Assembly (NCBI RefSeq): GCF_030445035.2
Contig: NC_080695.1
Coordinates: 1-64,000 of the forward strand
Length of the DNA: 64,000 bases
DNA from: Dasypus novemcinctus
Lineage: Eukaryota; Chordata; Mammalia; Cingulata; Dasypodidae
Reading direction: 5' to 3'
A program made the translations under genes and the position numbers. The notes under the pieces are model-generated. The model had not been told where the DNA came from, made no database searches, and saw nothing but the letters and a program-made list of their open reading frames with translations. Below, in pieces: positions 37,573 to 53,125 of this stretch; position 1 is the first letter of the stretch, and each line of letters begins with the position of its first letter.

Positions 37573-37760
37573 CATTTCAAATGAAGGGAAGAAAGAGAAG
37601 AAAAAGGGAACAAAAAAAGGGGAGGGAATGGAGGAGAGCAGGGAAAGGATAGGAGGGGGAGGGAAGAAAGAAAACATGGGAGGAGGAACAGAAAGGAGGA
37701 ATAAAGGACAATGGAGAGAGGAGAGAGGAAAGGGGCAGGTAGGAGGGAAAGAGCAGAGCC
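37573..37760 (+). repeat. Purine-rich tract
   Basis: A long run of A/G (GAAGGGAAGAAAGAGAAG-type units with GGAGGGAA), interrupted rarely. It lies just beyond the gene D polyadenylation site. Confidence 0.7.
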
Positions 37761-37944
37761 TGGATGGGGGGGAGACCTGAGGGCAGGGGCTGCTGAGTCT
37801 GGGGGACCAGCCACCCCACCCCGCATGGCCAGGACAGGAGGAGGCTGCGAGGTGCCAACGCCCAGGCTGGCCCCACCCCCAAAGCCCCCCAGATCCCCAG
37901 TCACACCCACAGACAAAGACTCCGAGTGCCAGCTGCTTTCCAAC

Positions 37945-37950
37945 TTTAAT
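37945..37950 (-). terminator. Polyadenylation signal ATTAAA of gene D
   Basis: Minus-strand ATTAAA (CCTATTAAAGTTGG) about 226 bases after the stop codon of D. The hexamer type is shared by the whole cluster. Confidence 0.7.
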
Positions 37951-38175
37951 AGGCAAAGGTAGGTGGGGTGTTGGTGGTCCTGGGCCATCTCCACCCCCCT
38001 ATGGGACACAGGGCCTGGGAGCCTGTCCCCTGCCTCTGCTCCCCGCTGTCTGGGAAGGCCAGCACGCTGGAGCCAGGGGCAGAGGGCAGGGAGCAGGGGC
38101 GGGGGGCAGCGCCGTGGGGAGCAGAAGGCTGAGCCCCAGGGAGAAGCGCAGGGGCCGCGCCCGGACGCGCCTCGG

Positions 38176-39884
<1,709 letters not shown>

Positions 39885-39957
39885 CTGCAGGGGAGGCAGG
39901 GGTGGGTGGGGGGCCAGGGCGCCCCGGCTGGGGGGGCGGGAGGGGCAGGGCCCTTAC

Positions 39958-40010
39958 CTTCCCAGGTCTGTGCCGCCTGCGGCTCTGGGGCCCGGGCGCC
40001 CCTTTATCCC
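39958..40010 (-). promoter_or_regulatory. 5' non-coding exon and GATA/TATA-like promoter of gene D
   Basis: Minus-strand GGGATAAAGG at 40010-40001 sits about 25-40 bases before a non-coding exon ending ACCTGGGAAG at 39958, followed by donor GTAAGG. The next exon starts exactly at the ATG after acceptor TGCAG. An intron directly before the start codon is characteristic of tryptase genes. The exact transcription start is inferred. Confidence 0.6.
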
Positions 40011-40039
40011 CCAGCACAGGAAACAGGGGCGGGGTGGGG

Positions 40040-41035
40040 GCTGGGGCGCCTGCGGGGCGGGGCCTGCGGCGTCGGGGCCTCCTGCAGCTGTCCCCGTGGA
40101 GATGGGGGGCTCCTCTGGCCAAGCGCGTGACCCCACCCACTCGGGGGCAAGCAGGGACCCTGCGCTGGGCGCCAGGAGAGAAGCAGCCCTGCCCCCCAGG
40201 AGGGAGCCGGACAGCGGCCTGCGGACCCCAAACGGAGGGAACAACAGGGCAGGGTCATCCACGGGGTCTCCACGGGGGCGCGGGAGCAGACTCTGAGAAC
40301 CTAGAAGTTGGGGTGCGCTGAGAGCCCGGCGTCCCCACTGAGCCACAAGGCTAGGTCTTTGGGTTTCCCCCAAAGCCAGCTGGACAAACGTCCACTGTGG
40401 CAGCGCTGCTGCTCCTCAGAGACGGGGAGGGGCTAAGGGTTAAGGGCATTTCTGGGAGTGACCGTGTACAATGTCCAAGGCCGGGAAGTGGTGGAGGGGA
40501 GTGGCCGAAGTTCCTGCAGGGCGGAGCCTCCTGAGGCTGTCCCCGTGGAGATGGGGGGCTCCTCTGGCCAGGCGTGTGACCAGCGCCCTGGAAGTGGCAG
40601 GGACCCTGCACTGGGCCTTAGGAAAGAAGCAGCCCTGCCCCCCAGGACGGAGGTGGACGGTGGCCTGAGGACCTCAAACGCAGGGAACGACAGGGCAGGG
40701 TCATGGGGACCCCGGGGCGGGCCTGGAGCCGCACGCGCCCCTGGAGGGAGGCGCCGCCCTGGGCTGGAGGCTGAGCGGCTCCAAGGGCCACTGGGCCGCA
40801 GTTCCGCCTGTGACCACACGGGGGCGAGCGGGGGCTCGCCACCCGGACCCCAACCACCAGGAAGTCGGGTTCATGGAGAGCCTCGCATGCCAGTGAGCGT
40901 CAGGGCGGGACTCCTGGGGGTCCCCCAAAGCCAGATGGACAAACGGCCACTGCGGTAGCGCAGTTTTTCTTCAGGGATGGGAAGGGGCTCAGGGTAAAGG
41001 GCATTTCTGGGAGTGACCGTGTGCATTGTCTGTGT
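40040..41035. repeat. Tandem ~500-bp duplication upstream of gene D
   Basis: Copy 1 (about 40060-40490) and copy 2 (about 40505-41035) share blocks in order: GTCCCCGTGGAGATGGGGGG, AGAAGCAGCCCTGCCCCCCA, GACAGGGCAGGGTCAT, CCCCAAAGCCAG(C/A)TGGACAAA and GGGCATTTCTGGGAGTGACC. The first copy begins almost at the gene D promoter. Confidence 0.85.
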
Positions 41036-42660
41036 GCCCGTGGGACGTGTGTGCCTCAGTGTCCCCAGTGTGGCCCCCGTGGGTCCTAGGACGAGGGTCA
41101 CCGCAGGTCCTTGAGCCACGCCCTCAGCTGGACATGAAGCCCCGGGAAGCCCCATCCCTGGGCCCCGCCCTGAACTGCTTTCCTGTCCCTGCTCCAAGCA
41201 GCGGGGGGCTGGGGGCGCCTGGGTGCAGCCCCTGGGCCGGTTCCTCCTGGAGCTGACCTGGGCAGGGACCCTGAGGGGGCAGGACGCGCTGGGAGGAGGA
41301 GGGGTGTGGCGGGAGGGAGGGGCACTGGGGGCTGCCGGGAGCCTCTGGGGGCGCCTGGAGCCCAGACCCGCCGGGGCAGCCTGGGGGCCGCTGTAGATGT
41401 GCCTCGGGGTCTCCATCCTCGGGGAGGGGCCTGAGCTCCAGCCGCCCCAGTTGGGGCAGGGGAGGGGGTGACCCCCATTTCCTCCCGAGGCCTCAGATCA
41501 AGGCACACGGCGGCCCTGGAGCCCCCGAGGCAGTGGACCCCGGGAGGGGCGGGGCCTCCAGCCCTGCTGCTCAGACACCCCCGGTCAGAGGGGGCTCCTG
41601 CCAGGGGACGCCGTCCTGGAACAGGGGGCTCTTCGGGGGGGCCAGGGGTCCCCCAGGAACCACTCTGCAGTCAGGGCTGCCAGGGGGCCTCGCCCTCCAA
41701 GGACGGGCTGCCCAAAGCTCCCTCCACCCCAGCCGGCCCTGGGTGCTGGTCCTGAGCCCACCCTGCAAGGGGAGTGAGGAGGGGAGACCCCGGCCGGGGG
41801 GCGGCAGACTCGCCAGCAGGACACGAGGGGGCAGTGGGGCCGCCCCGGGAGCCGAGCGCTGCGCTCAGCGTCGGGTGGAGGCCTCTCACCTCCGCCCAGG
41901 ACGGGCTCCTGGGACCAGGGCAGCAGGCGGGCCTGGACCCCGGGCAGGCCTCGGGCATCCTTGACCTCTGGGAACAGAGCCCGGAACACGCCCACCAAAG
42001 GGAGCCTCGGCGCCCCTGCCCCTGCTCGGGGACCGGCCTGCGTCCAGACGGTGCCGTGCAGCTACAGGACGCTGGTTCCAGCAGGGGCCGCAGGCTGCCC
42101 GGGACCCCCGTCTCTGCACGTGTCAGAGGCCCCAACCCCGAGAGCCCGGGGGCCCGGGTAGGACGGGGAGTCTGGACCAGCTCCCTCTAGTCCACGGAAA
42201 TCAGGTGGCACAGGTGGCCCCCAGGAGGGAGGCACGGATGCCCCTGGAGGCCCAGCTGGGCCACGTCCCCCTCCCCTCCCAGGGGCCCTGACCTGGCAGG
42301 GAGGCTTGACCTGCTCTGGACCTGGGGCCTCGAGAATCGGGGGTGGGGGTCCAGGTACCAGGGCCAGGGGAGCAGAGGGACCAGAGAGGTGGATGTGCCG
42401 TGCATGCGGCCAGGCTCTGGCGTCCGGCCACCAGCTCAGGGCGGCTCCTGGCCTGGCCCCGTGGAGGTGTGCAGTGACCAGGAGACCACAGTCGCGCCTC
42501 GGCTTCCCCTGCACTATTGATGTCTCGGTGGTCACCGTGGGGAGAGGCGAGAAAACGTTTTCCCTGTCAGCTGATCTGGGAGAGACAGAAGTGAGAACCT
42601 CACTGCCTGTAAGTGAGCTTTGGTTATTATGTATCCAGAGAGATCGTGGCCTCCCAGGAA
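41036..42660. other. GC-rich spacer DNA, no recognised gene
   Basis: No exon, repeat family or RNA gene recognised. Both strands are open over long stretches, which fits composition rather than coding. Confidence 0.35.
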
Positions 42661-43450
42661 AAGTAGGAGACAATGAAATGGGTTAAAATTAGAGTCAAGG
42701 GGGGCGGGGGAAGGAGCAGGTGAAGGTGGGGGCGGGGATTTGCGGATCTGGGGTTAAAACTACGAGGCTGGGAATGTTCTTTTGGGAAACATGGCAGGGG
42801 AGGTTACTCGTGTCGGGTGTTGGGGAGGGGGCGACAGGACAGGCGCGCCGGGGCGGGCTTCTGTGGAACAGGTCAGCGTTCACCTCGTCAGAGTGTGCTG
42901 TGTCAGGGGGCAGCCCCACACCACAAGCAGGAAACGAGGAAACGCCGTCCAGGGGAGTCCTGCTGTGTTCTCAAGTAGAGCCAAGAGTCCTCGAGAACGC
43001 AGCAGAGCCTAATAAAGTAAATCAGAGCAGTATGTCACAATTATTGCAAGTGACTGTGAATCTCATTCTTCAAAAAGTGAAGCTTAGCTGTTACCGCAGG
43101 TGCTGAGGGGAGGGGGAGGCAAGAGTAGACCAGATCTAGGGCATTTTCAGGGCGTCAGAATTGTTCTGCCTGATCTCACAGCAATGGACACAGGCCATTT
43201 TAAATTTTGTCAATGTTTATAACAGTGTTGGGTCTAAAACAGACACCATAAGGTAAATCATTAACCATGCTAGGTAGCAATGCTGCAATATTCGTACATC
43301 AATTGTACCAAATGTGCCATCCGCATATAAATGTTATTATAGGGGAGAGGGGAAAGGGGGAGGATGTTGGGTATATGGGAATCCCCTTTATTTGTACTTG
43401 AGTTCTCTGTAACCTAAAGCTTGTTTGAAGATAAAATGAAAAAAATAAGA
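42660..43450 (+). mobile_element. L1 3' UTR fragment at the edge of the right arm
   Basis: 42700-42930 resembles the G-rich L1 3' UTR at 2990-3260 (GGAGCAGGTGAA, then AAACTAC and TTCTTTTGGG-like blocks). The end (43300-43450) has the GGTATATGGGAATCCC tail and an A-rich end. It abuts the inverted-arm boundary at 43453. Confidence 0.6.
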
Positions 43451-43799
43451 CACATTGGCGCTGCTGAATCCACGTGCAGCTGGGAGTGTGACCTTCTGCA
43501 CGAGGCCGTGGGCGTCTCCCGCTGACCTGGGGGTCTGCAAAGAGATATTCTCACTGCCCAGACTTCCTGCAGCCCCTTGGGTAGTCCTGCTCTCGGGGAC
43601 CGTGGAAACAGTGTCCCTTCACGGGGTTGTCTCATTTTTGCTGCTGCCATATAGAAATGCAACAGAATTTCATGTATTGATCTCACATCTCACAATCTTA
43701 ACTCTCATTTCCAATCACTGGAATGTATTTTTATATAAATAATCACACCGCATGTAAGCAATGACAGTTTTATTTCCTCCTTTCCAAACCTTATCCCTT

Positions 43800-43990
43800 T
43801 AGTTTCTTTTTTAAAAATAACACCCATGAGAACATCCAGCACAATGTTAAATTGAAGTGGGGACAGTATTCCTTCTTGGCTTGTTGTTTCTTTAAATTTT
43901 ATTTGTAGAAAGAATGCTTCTAAGGATTGTCCATTTAAGATCATGCTTCCTCTAGGTTTTATTTTCATAGCTATGCTTTACCTTATCTAC
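43800..43990 (-). mobile_element. L1 reverse-transcriptase fragment (mirror copy)
   Basis: Minus-strand frame 43968-43705 reads MILNGQSLEAFFLQIKFKET, then LSPLQFNIVLDVLMG, the partner of 31440-31640. Confidence 0.8.
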
Positions 43991-45722
43991 AAGGGAAATT
44001 CCTTCTAGAATATTTTACCAAGAAGTTTATTAATTTTTTGCTTCATTCATTGACACCGCGTTGTTGTAGATGATCCAGTCACTTTGGTGTTAGCATGTCC
44101 ACATGGTGAGTGGCACTTAGGGATTCTCTAGATAAACCCGCTTGCCTTCCTGCGCTGCCCCAACCAGGCCCGAGGTGCTGCCCCTTCTCCCCGCGAGCGG
44201 GCGCGGCCTGCTCCTCTGCGCGGTGGATGCTCACGTGAGCGTCGTCCCTCCTTGTGAAGATTCGGGCCCAGCGCTGGCGCATGAACCTGCTAACTTGGGG
44301 CTAGCACTTGCCTGTCAGATATTTTCCCCCTTGCTTTTACTTTCAACTCTTGCTTCTCTCTTGTGAACAGCATATATCTGGATTTGCTGTTTTGTACCCA
44401 CCTTCAATATTTGTCCTTAACTAGTGACTTTATTCCGTTTGTATTTATCACAATTATTGACATAGCCTGGTTTCCACCACCTTAATTTACTGTTGTACCT
44501 GGTCCAGCCACTCTTATGGTTCTTTTCCCGCCTTACCATTCCAGAACTGCTCTCTCTCTAACCCCAGCAAGAGAAGAGGCCGTGGGCTCCTCACATCTGC
44601 CCTGCACTTCCCTCCTGCTGACACTGTCTGGACTGTTAACCTGGTGATGGCCGGTAGATTGTCTCTTTTCTTGGGTGTTATCTGACCTTAAAGGTAAGAG
44701 CAACCTTCACCCAGATAACCCATCTCCTTTACTGAACGCCTCTTGCAGCATCTTGGCGTTTATCTCCCGTTTACTCGAGCGCTTTATCTAAACTGCTTCA
44801 GAGGGCACGAGGGCTGGTGACCTGCTGTGCCTGCTGACCCACCCCTGCTCATCCTTGAACTGCTTCCCTGGAGAGAATGTGCTGGGGTCCGAGTCGTTCT
44901 CCATGACCACTCTAAATTATTGCTCCAGTGTGTGTTTCTATCTATTGTCGCTGTGGGAAAATCGGTGCAATCCAATCTTGCTTCTTCCAATGATCTGGGG
45001 TTTCTCAAAACGCTGGATGGAGACAGGCTCCAGCCCTGGGTCCGCACAGCTCACCTCACCGGCCTCACCAATCCCGGCCGTGCGAGCCCGCCTGCACTTC
45101 ACACGTGGATATCGCGGTCATCGTGGGTTTTTAGAAATCCCGCGCCCGCGGGTTACTTGCCCTGGTCGCTGAGGGTTGAGGCTTCCCCGGAACGCACGCC
45201 TGCCTCGGCGCCCCCGGCCTCGCCCAGCCCCGGCCCTGCCACCGAGCGTGAACCCCGCGTTAGTCTCGCTCACGAGTGGACCCCGGGCGGGGAGGGGCCT
45301 CGGGAGGCGCGCGTCGGCGGCGGGAGGAGGCGGTGCCCGTGGCGTGTGCGGGGCCGTGCGTGTCCGCGGCGGGCGGCGGGAGCGCGTCCTGCGCAGAGCT
45401 GGCCGCTGCTGAGGCCGGAGCCGCCCCCCCTGCCGGCACCTGCCACCGCTGGCGTCCCCGGGGCGCACCTGTGCGTGGAGCCCGAGGCCCGAGGCGGGCG
45501 GTGAGCGGGTCCCGATCCCCGGGCGCCCTTTGCGCAGCGGAAGGACACGGCTCGCGGTGGTCAGCAGAGAGCCGGGGGGCCCTGGAGCCACCATGGTAGG
45601 AGGGAGGGGGGCGCGTGTCTGGTTTGAATGCCACTTGGGGGGTCTCCAGGGGAGTTCTGCGATGGCTCTTGGCGTCGGGGTGACGTTTCTAGAATGGGGG
45701 ACGGGGCTGGCTCCACGCAGGG

Positions 45723-48055
45723 CGAGCGCTGCCTGCGTGGGGGGTGGGCGCGTTCGCGGGAGGGGCGTGGCGGCCACCACGGGCCTGAGCTGTGTCCCCG
45801 CAGGTTTCCCACCTGAGGCCATCGAGGGGGCTCTGCAGAAGGAGGGGCGAGCTCGCTGGTGGAGCAGCACCCGGAACCCACCCCCGCCCCCCCTGCTCAC
45901 GGAAACACGCTGAAGGGTCCCGGGCACCGCGTCGCTCTCGCCGATTGCCAAGGATAAGGAGGCAGGATCCCCCAGCGCTGGCGAGGGCCCAGGGTGACGG
46001 GCGCGGCGCTGATGGTGCCGTGGAGGTGGCCGCGGCCCCTCTGTGTCCCTGGCAGCGGCTGAGTGGGCAGCGGTGGCCCCTCCACACGCCGGCGGAGGCC
46101 ACGGACCTCTGGCCAGCGAGGCTCAAGTACCCACACCGGAATTACGTTTGTGGTGGCGACAGTCTGGAAAGAGCCTGACTGCTCTTCAGCCTGGGACAGG
46201 GTCATGAGCTGCCCTGTATTCGCTGCCATGGACCACCTGCGAGGCCTGGAGGGCACGGCCACAAGCTGCCCACGCACCGCCCATGTGCCACCCACTGTGC
46301 TGCCCACGTGCCACCCACATGCCAACCATGTGCCACCCACGTGCCGCCTTAGGAACACTCTCAAGTGGTGGAAGGACGGGGCACGGGGTCAGGAGGCGCA
46401 GGCTCACAGCAAAAGCACACGGAGCACAGGGGCAGGCTCGGCCGGGCAGGGGACGGCCAGGTGCAGCTGGCCTGTGTGGGCCCCGAGATGCTCCATTGTC
46501 GGGGCAGGAGAGCAGGACGCCAGGACGCCGGCCAGCTGCCGCCAGTCCCCGGGAGCCGGGGACATGCCGCGGGTGGGACTCACTGCCAGAGCTCAGAGGC
46601 CCTGTGGTGCCCCCCTCCGCTCCCCGTCAACCCCCTCCCCTCCCTCCATCTCCTTCCCTCCTCTATCTTTCTCCCTTTATTCTTCCTTCCTTTCTCTTTT
46701 TTCCTCTCATTCTCTCTCTCTCCCTGTCCCTCCATCCCTCTTTCTCTCCCTTTATTCCTTACTTCCTTTCTCTCTTTCTTTCTTTCATTCCCTCTCTCTC
46801 TAATTCTGTCTTTTTTGGTCAAAGGGAGAAAGTTTTTTACACTGGCACAAAACGCGGAGCTGTAGCTGAAAGACCACGAGGCCAGCTGGGGCGGCGTCGG
46901 CGCTCCTGCTTCTCTCCGTGGGAAGGATTCTGTGGGCCTTTCCTTGTTCCCACCCCACCCTGAGCTGAACCAGGGACACTGGGCGCCCGGCTCTCGTCCG
47001 GGGTGCGCAGCCCTGGGCGCGCCCTCTGGCCTCCCACTGCCATCTTGCGTGTGGGGAGCGGCGGGGGCGGGTGGGAACAGGGGCCCGGAGCCCCCGAGAG
47101 AGCTGCTCAGGGGAATCTGGTCCCAGCACCCGGTCTCCCACGTGCCTCCAACGAGGGTCACCTGCAGGGGTCACGAAGCCCCCGAGGACTGCCCTGAGAG
47201 GCCTGGACGCTCAGTGCACCGGGGACTCGATTTGGGCACAGGTTGGTGATAGGCGAAGCGGCAAGTGTAACAGCAAAACCAGCCGTGGCACGAGCTGCAG
47301 TTACAAGGCGAGGCCCCCGTCATCGAGTCCTGAAGGCCCCACTCTGAAGCTGGTGACAGGAGAGGGGTCCTGCTGTCCCCACCGCGGGCGTGGCCAGGGC
47401 CTCAGCGCGGCGCAGCTCACGGCTCCGCCAGCCTCCGCCTGTGCACAGCGCCACGTTCAGGGGTGGGTCGTGGCAGCAGCCGCGTCCCGGGACCGTGAAC
47501 CGTGCTGCTTCCGGGGTGCTGAAATCAGTACCATGCAACGGGGGCGCTGGGCCGGGTCTGAGGCGCGCAGGAGGCCGTGCTTTGTCCCCGGAACACCGCG
47601 GCGCTGCGGGCGGCCCCCGGCGGGCCTCGGGCTTGGCTTCCCGTCACGGGGCGATGCCCGTGGTGGCGTCTCCCCGCCTCTCCCCAGTTTCCAGCTCTGG
47701 CCGCCCCCAAGGCTCCCTCTGTGGCCCCCCCTGGGCCTTTCAGAAGCTGGATGAAGCCGCCCCCTGACTCCACTGCCCACCCCTCCCTGAGTCCCCACGC
47801 AAGGCCCTGGTGACGGGGGTTCTCCCCACAGGAATGGGTTCAGATCAGCTCGTGTTTTTGGGGGTTCGGAACTCCGAGCTACCGCACCCCACCCCAGCCT
47901 GTCCGTCACAGCTGTCCACGGGGTGCCCTGGCCTCACGGGGCCCTGCCCCAGCGACTCGTGGTTAGAGATGCCCTGGGGTATGGGGGACTCTGGCCCAGG
48001 CACAGGACGGGGCTCAGAGGACCCTAGTCATTGTCTGGGAGCCCCGCCCTGGAGT
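45723..48055. other. Right-arm-specific 2.3-kb segment, no recognised gene
   Basis: Absent at the matching point of the left arm (about 28690). It contains CpG-rich DNA, a run of short TGCCAC-type repeats at 46250-46345, and a pyrimidine tract. No exon is recognised. Either inserted in the right arm or deleted from the left. Confidence 0.5.
46625..46805. repeat. CT-rich simple repeat
   Basis: A nearly pure pyrimidine tract (TCCCTCC, TTCTCTCTCTC and CTTTCTTTCTTT units) inside the right-specific segment. Confidence 0.85.
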
Positions 48056-48573
48056 CCCCCCCCCCCCCGTTTCGGGGGTCTAGGGAGGGGGCGGAGCCTC
48101 TCCCCTTCTTTGGAGCTTGGGTGTGGTCACGTGACCGGGGCCCCGCCCCTGGGAGTCCGTGCTCCGGGCCTGGGCCACTGCAGCTCCACTGCCTGGGGTG
48201 GACACCGCGACGTCCCACTGCCCCGCCATGGGGGTGGGACCTGCTTTTGGGCTCCCGAGGTGACGGGTGCCCTGAGGAACAGGTGAGCTGGGACATGCCG
48301 GTCAGGGCAGGGGTCTCCTGCCTTCACCCAAGGGGCACCCCATGTCACCCCACATTTCCCACGAGCATCGGTGTGCCATGCCCGTCCCCTCCACTAAGAG
48401 CGCGTCCCGCAGGAGGCCCATGCGGGGTCCACCCCTCGCCGCGGGAGCGGCCCTGCCCGGTGCGCTGGGGCAGCGCAGGTGTGTTCAGACACTGTCAGAA
48501 AGGCCATCGGCCCCCACAGGTGTCCCCCTCCCCAGAGCAGGGTGCCCGGCCATGCCCACGTCCTGCACTGGGG

Positions 48574-48580
48574 AGATAAG
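48574..48580 (+). promoter_or_regulatory. GATA box of pseudogene E promoter
   Basis: AGATAAG about 100 bp before the ATG at 48680, mirror of 28180-28186. Retained although the gene is dead. Confidence 0.5.
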
Positions 48581-48679
48581 GGGCTGAGCCTGGAGGCGGG
48601 GGACAGTGCACCGTCCCGGGGAAGCGGCCCCCCGTCCCATCCCCCCAGAGGCCAAGTGCTCCCCGCCCGCCTCTCCCCA

Positions 48680-49942
<1,263 letters not shown>

Positions 49943-52683
49943 CTCTGGAGAACAGCGGCGGCGTGTGTGGACTGGGGGAGCATCTGGGGGGCCGGGACCA
50001 CTTCGGGGAGCCTTCCAGGGGTGCCCAGGTGGGCAGGGGGGCTTCTGGGCTCCTGCCCCAGTGACGCCGGCCGTGCTGAGGGGCTCGGGCCTCCGTGTCG
50101 CGGCCAGCACGAGACCTCTGTCGTCCCTCTCCCTCCCCTCTTACTTCCTGGCCTCCTTTTCTCTTTGCTCTTCCCTTTTTCTCTCCTTCCTCCTCCTCTT
50201 TCCCAGAGCAGGTGTGGAGCTAACAGGGACAGTTCCCCAGCGGACCCCGTGGTGTGGAGGGTGGGAGCTGGTGGCCCCTGCGTCCCCCACCAGTCCTCCC
50301 AACCTCCCCTCCTTAGCCGTGTCCCCAGCAACCTCTCGAGATGTCCTCCTGTCCTGGCACCAAATTCTCAGCTTTGGATTTAAAAGTCCCGTCTGGTCCA
50401 CACTGACCCCTCCACGGCTCATCCCATGGGCGTGTCGGGTGCATCGTGGCCCCCAAGGTCCACCGTGTGGGGTGCATTGGCCAGCAGGGCCCCCCCTGCG
50501 TGCACTTGGGTCTCTGCTGCCAGCCCTGCCTGGCCCTCTCGAGGCACCCTGAGCCCAGAGCCTGCGTCTCTAGGGGTGACGCTGGTGGAGGGGGCTGGGC
50601 TGGGGGTGAGCCAAGGGCAGGGGGCGCAGACCCGTGGCTAGTTTCTCCTCCTTTTTCCATCTTTCCTAGTTTATATTTCATCTCATGGGGAACATAAAAC
50701 ACCATTTCCCACTAGACCACTGTGGAGCTGCATTCAGCGGGCTCAGTCGCGTCGCAGTGTCGTGCCCTCGTCCCCACCGCCCGCCCCCACAGAAGCCCCC
50801 ACCCCCTGAGCAGTATCTCCCCCTCCCTCCCCACCCCGTCACCTCGAATCTCCTTCCTGCCTCCTGCGAGCGTCTACCCGAGACCGCTGGAGCCTGGATG
50901 CGCACAGGCCCTCCCTGCCGTCTCCCCAGCACCCTGTCTTCAGGGCGCATCGGGTGGAGGCCCAGCCAGCACCTCTGCCCTTAGTTCACGTCCCGGTGGG
51001 GACGGGCACAGTTAGTTTGTCCCTTGTGTACAGATGGATGTTTGATGCTTCTGCCTGTGTGTGATTACGAGGATGCTGCTGTGAGCTGGCGTGCGCAGGC
51101 TGGTGTGCGAGGGCGGGCGTGCAAGGGCTGTGTGGCTGGGGCCTGAGGCTCCTCCCACTGTTTGGGGTCTACGCCGAGGAGGGGGCTTGCCGGGCAGGGG
51201 AGGCCTGTTAACTTGGAGGAACCCGGGCGGGGTCGCCCACTCCCACCTGCTCTGCCCCTTCCTAACCCCCACGGACCCGCAGGACTCGCCCGAGGGGCCG
51301 CGGGTGGGAAGGACGGGCCACGCGCTCACCCCCGAGGGGCTCCTCAGCTGGTGCTCCAGGGCAGTGCTCACCGAGTCACGGCCACAGGGCTCTCCGTCCA
51401 CACAGGGATCCCCGAGGGGCCTTGGGGGGCTGCGTAGCCCGTGGGGGTCTCCACACGTCCATCCTGGGCCTCTGGGGCTGGGGAGAGGGGCCCGGGCACC
51501 CCTCCTCACCCCCCACGCGGTGCTGCTTCTCAAAGGCAAGTCAGGCTCAGTGCCCCTGTGGGGGCCTGGCAGCCCCTCACCCCCGTGCCGCCTGCTGAGG
51601 ACCCGGGAGGCAGAGCTCAGCTTTTGGGGACACCCAGGGCCTCACCCCCAGTCCCTGCCAGGAGCCCCTTTCGGAGCCCACGTGGCATTTCAGGTTTTAA
51701 AGGCTCAGGTCCAACCCGGGGCCCAGGGGCGGGGGTCAGCCGCCTCCCCTCTCCCCAGGGCTCTCCCCGTCCCCTCATGGCCCCCAGGGTGCCCACTCGG
51801 GGGGCTCGAGGGGCGGAAGGGGGGAGGGGCGGGGCTCTGGTGGCTTCTGGAAACAAGACAGGGACACAGGGGAAGAGAGTCCTCAGCCCGCCTCTCCCCG
51901 AGATTCGCACATCTGTAAACTCGCAAGGAGAGCCCGCACGCCCCGCCCCAGCGCCCACGGACCACATCCCCGCGCCCAGGTCCCACCTCTACCGCACGCA
52001 CGCGTCGCCCCGCCCCACCGCCCGCGCAACCGGCCCCCCCGCCCGTCGCCCCCCACATTGGTCCCCTCTCCCTCCTCCGCCTCACGCCCCTCCCCCAGGC
52101 CCGCAGGGGTCTGCGCTGGGCCACACTGCCCGCTTGTCGCTGTGTGCGTGTCCAGCCCCTGAGCCCTCCCTGAGTTTGGGGCGCCCTCCTGGGGGGTCTC
52201 CCTCGGGCTTGGAGGAGTCACACGACCGGGGCTCAGCCAATGGGAAGGACCCTCCCCCGGGCCAGGAGCAGAGCGCTGGAAGGCGGCGGGGGGTGGGGGG
52301 TCCTGGTGGCCGCGGGGGCGGGCCAAGGTCCTGGGGCAGCAGGAGGGGCCGCGGGGCGGCAGGGACCTCGTGGTGGGGGCGCCCCCCTTCCTGGGGCGTC
52401 GTCGCCGTTTCCGGGCCCAGCAGGGACGTCCCCGGGACCCTTCCGCGCTGCCCCTGCGTCGGGAGGAACCGCCCCACCCTCGCCCCCACCCGAGACCGCG
52501 CACCCTCCCCCCGCCCCAGGAGAGGCTAGGGGAGCCCCCAGCCCGCCCGCGCCCCGTGCCCGCCCCTGGCCCCGCGGCGCTGTGTCCCCTCACCTGTCCC
52601 TGGACCCCCGGCTCTCGGGCTGGCTGCGCGGCGGGCGCTGGGCGCGGGGAGGGCAGGCGGCCACGGGCCCGGGGCTGGCAAAT

Positions 52684-53120
52684 ACCCACGACGCTGAGCT
52701 CTGGCCCGTGGGGCGTGGGCCCTGGGCCTGGGCGGGGACCGGGCGGGCTCCTTTCTCCTGTCACTGGGACCCCCCCGTCCGCGGGCCCAGCAGCCCCGCT
52801 ATCTGGGGCGTTTAGACCCGCCAGTGCCCCCCTCTGTTTCCTCCTGCTTGGGAGCAAACGCCCAAGGGGGTCCCTGGTCAGTTCTGGCCCCTGCGTCCCC
52901 AGGCACCTGTCGGCCCTGAGGGGGCTGAGCCAGGGAGGGGTGCTGGGAGCCCCACGCCCCTCCCCGCCCCGTCCACTTCCTGGGCTCGGGGCTTGAAGGG
53001 GCGCTCAGGACCCCGGAGCAGAGCTTGGCAGAGACCTGGCACGGGAAGGAGCCCCTGCCCAGACCCCTGCCCTCGCCCCCAGCCGGGGCGCCCTGGCCCC
53101 CCACCCACCCGCGCCTCCCC
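52684..53120. other. GC-rich DNA upstream of pseudogene F
   Basis: Outside the inverted arm. It should hold the former promoter and non-coding exon of F, but no GATAA box comparable to D was found here. Confidence 0.35.
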
Positions 53121-53125
53121 TGCAG

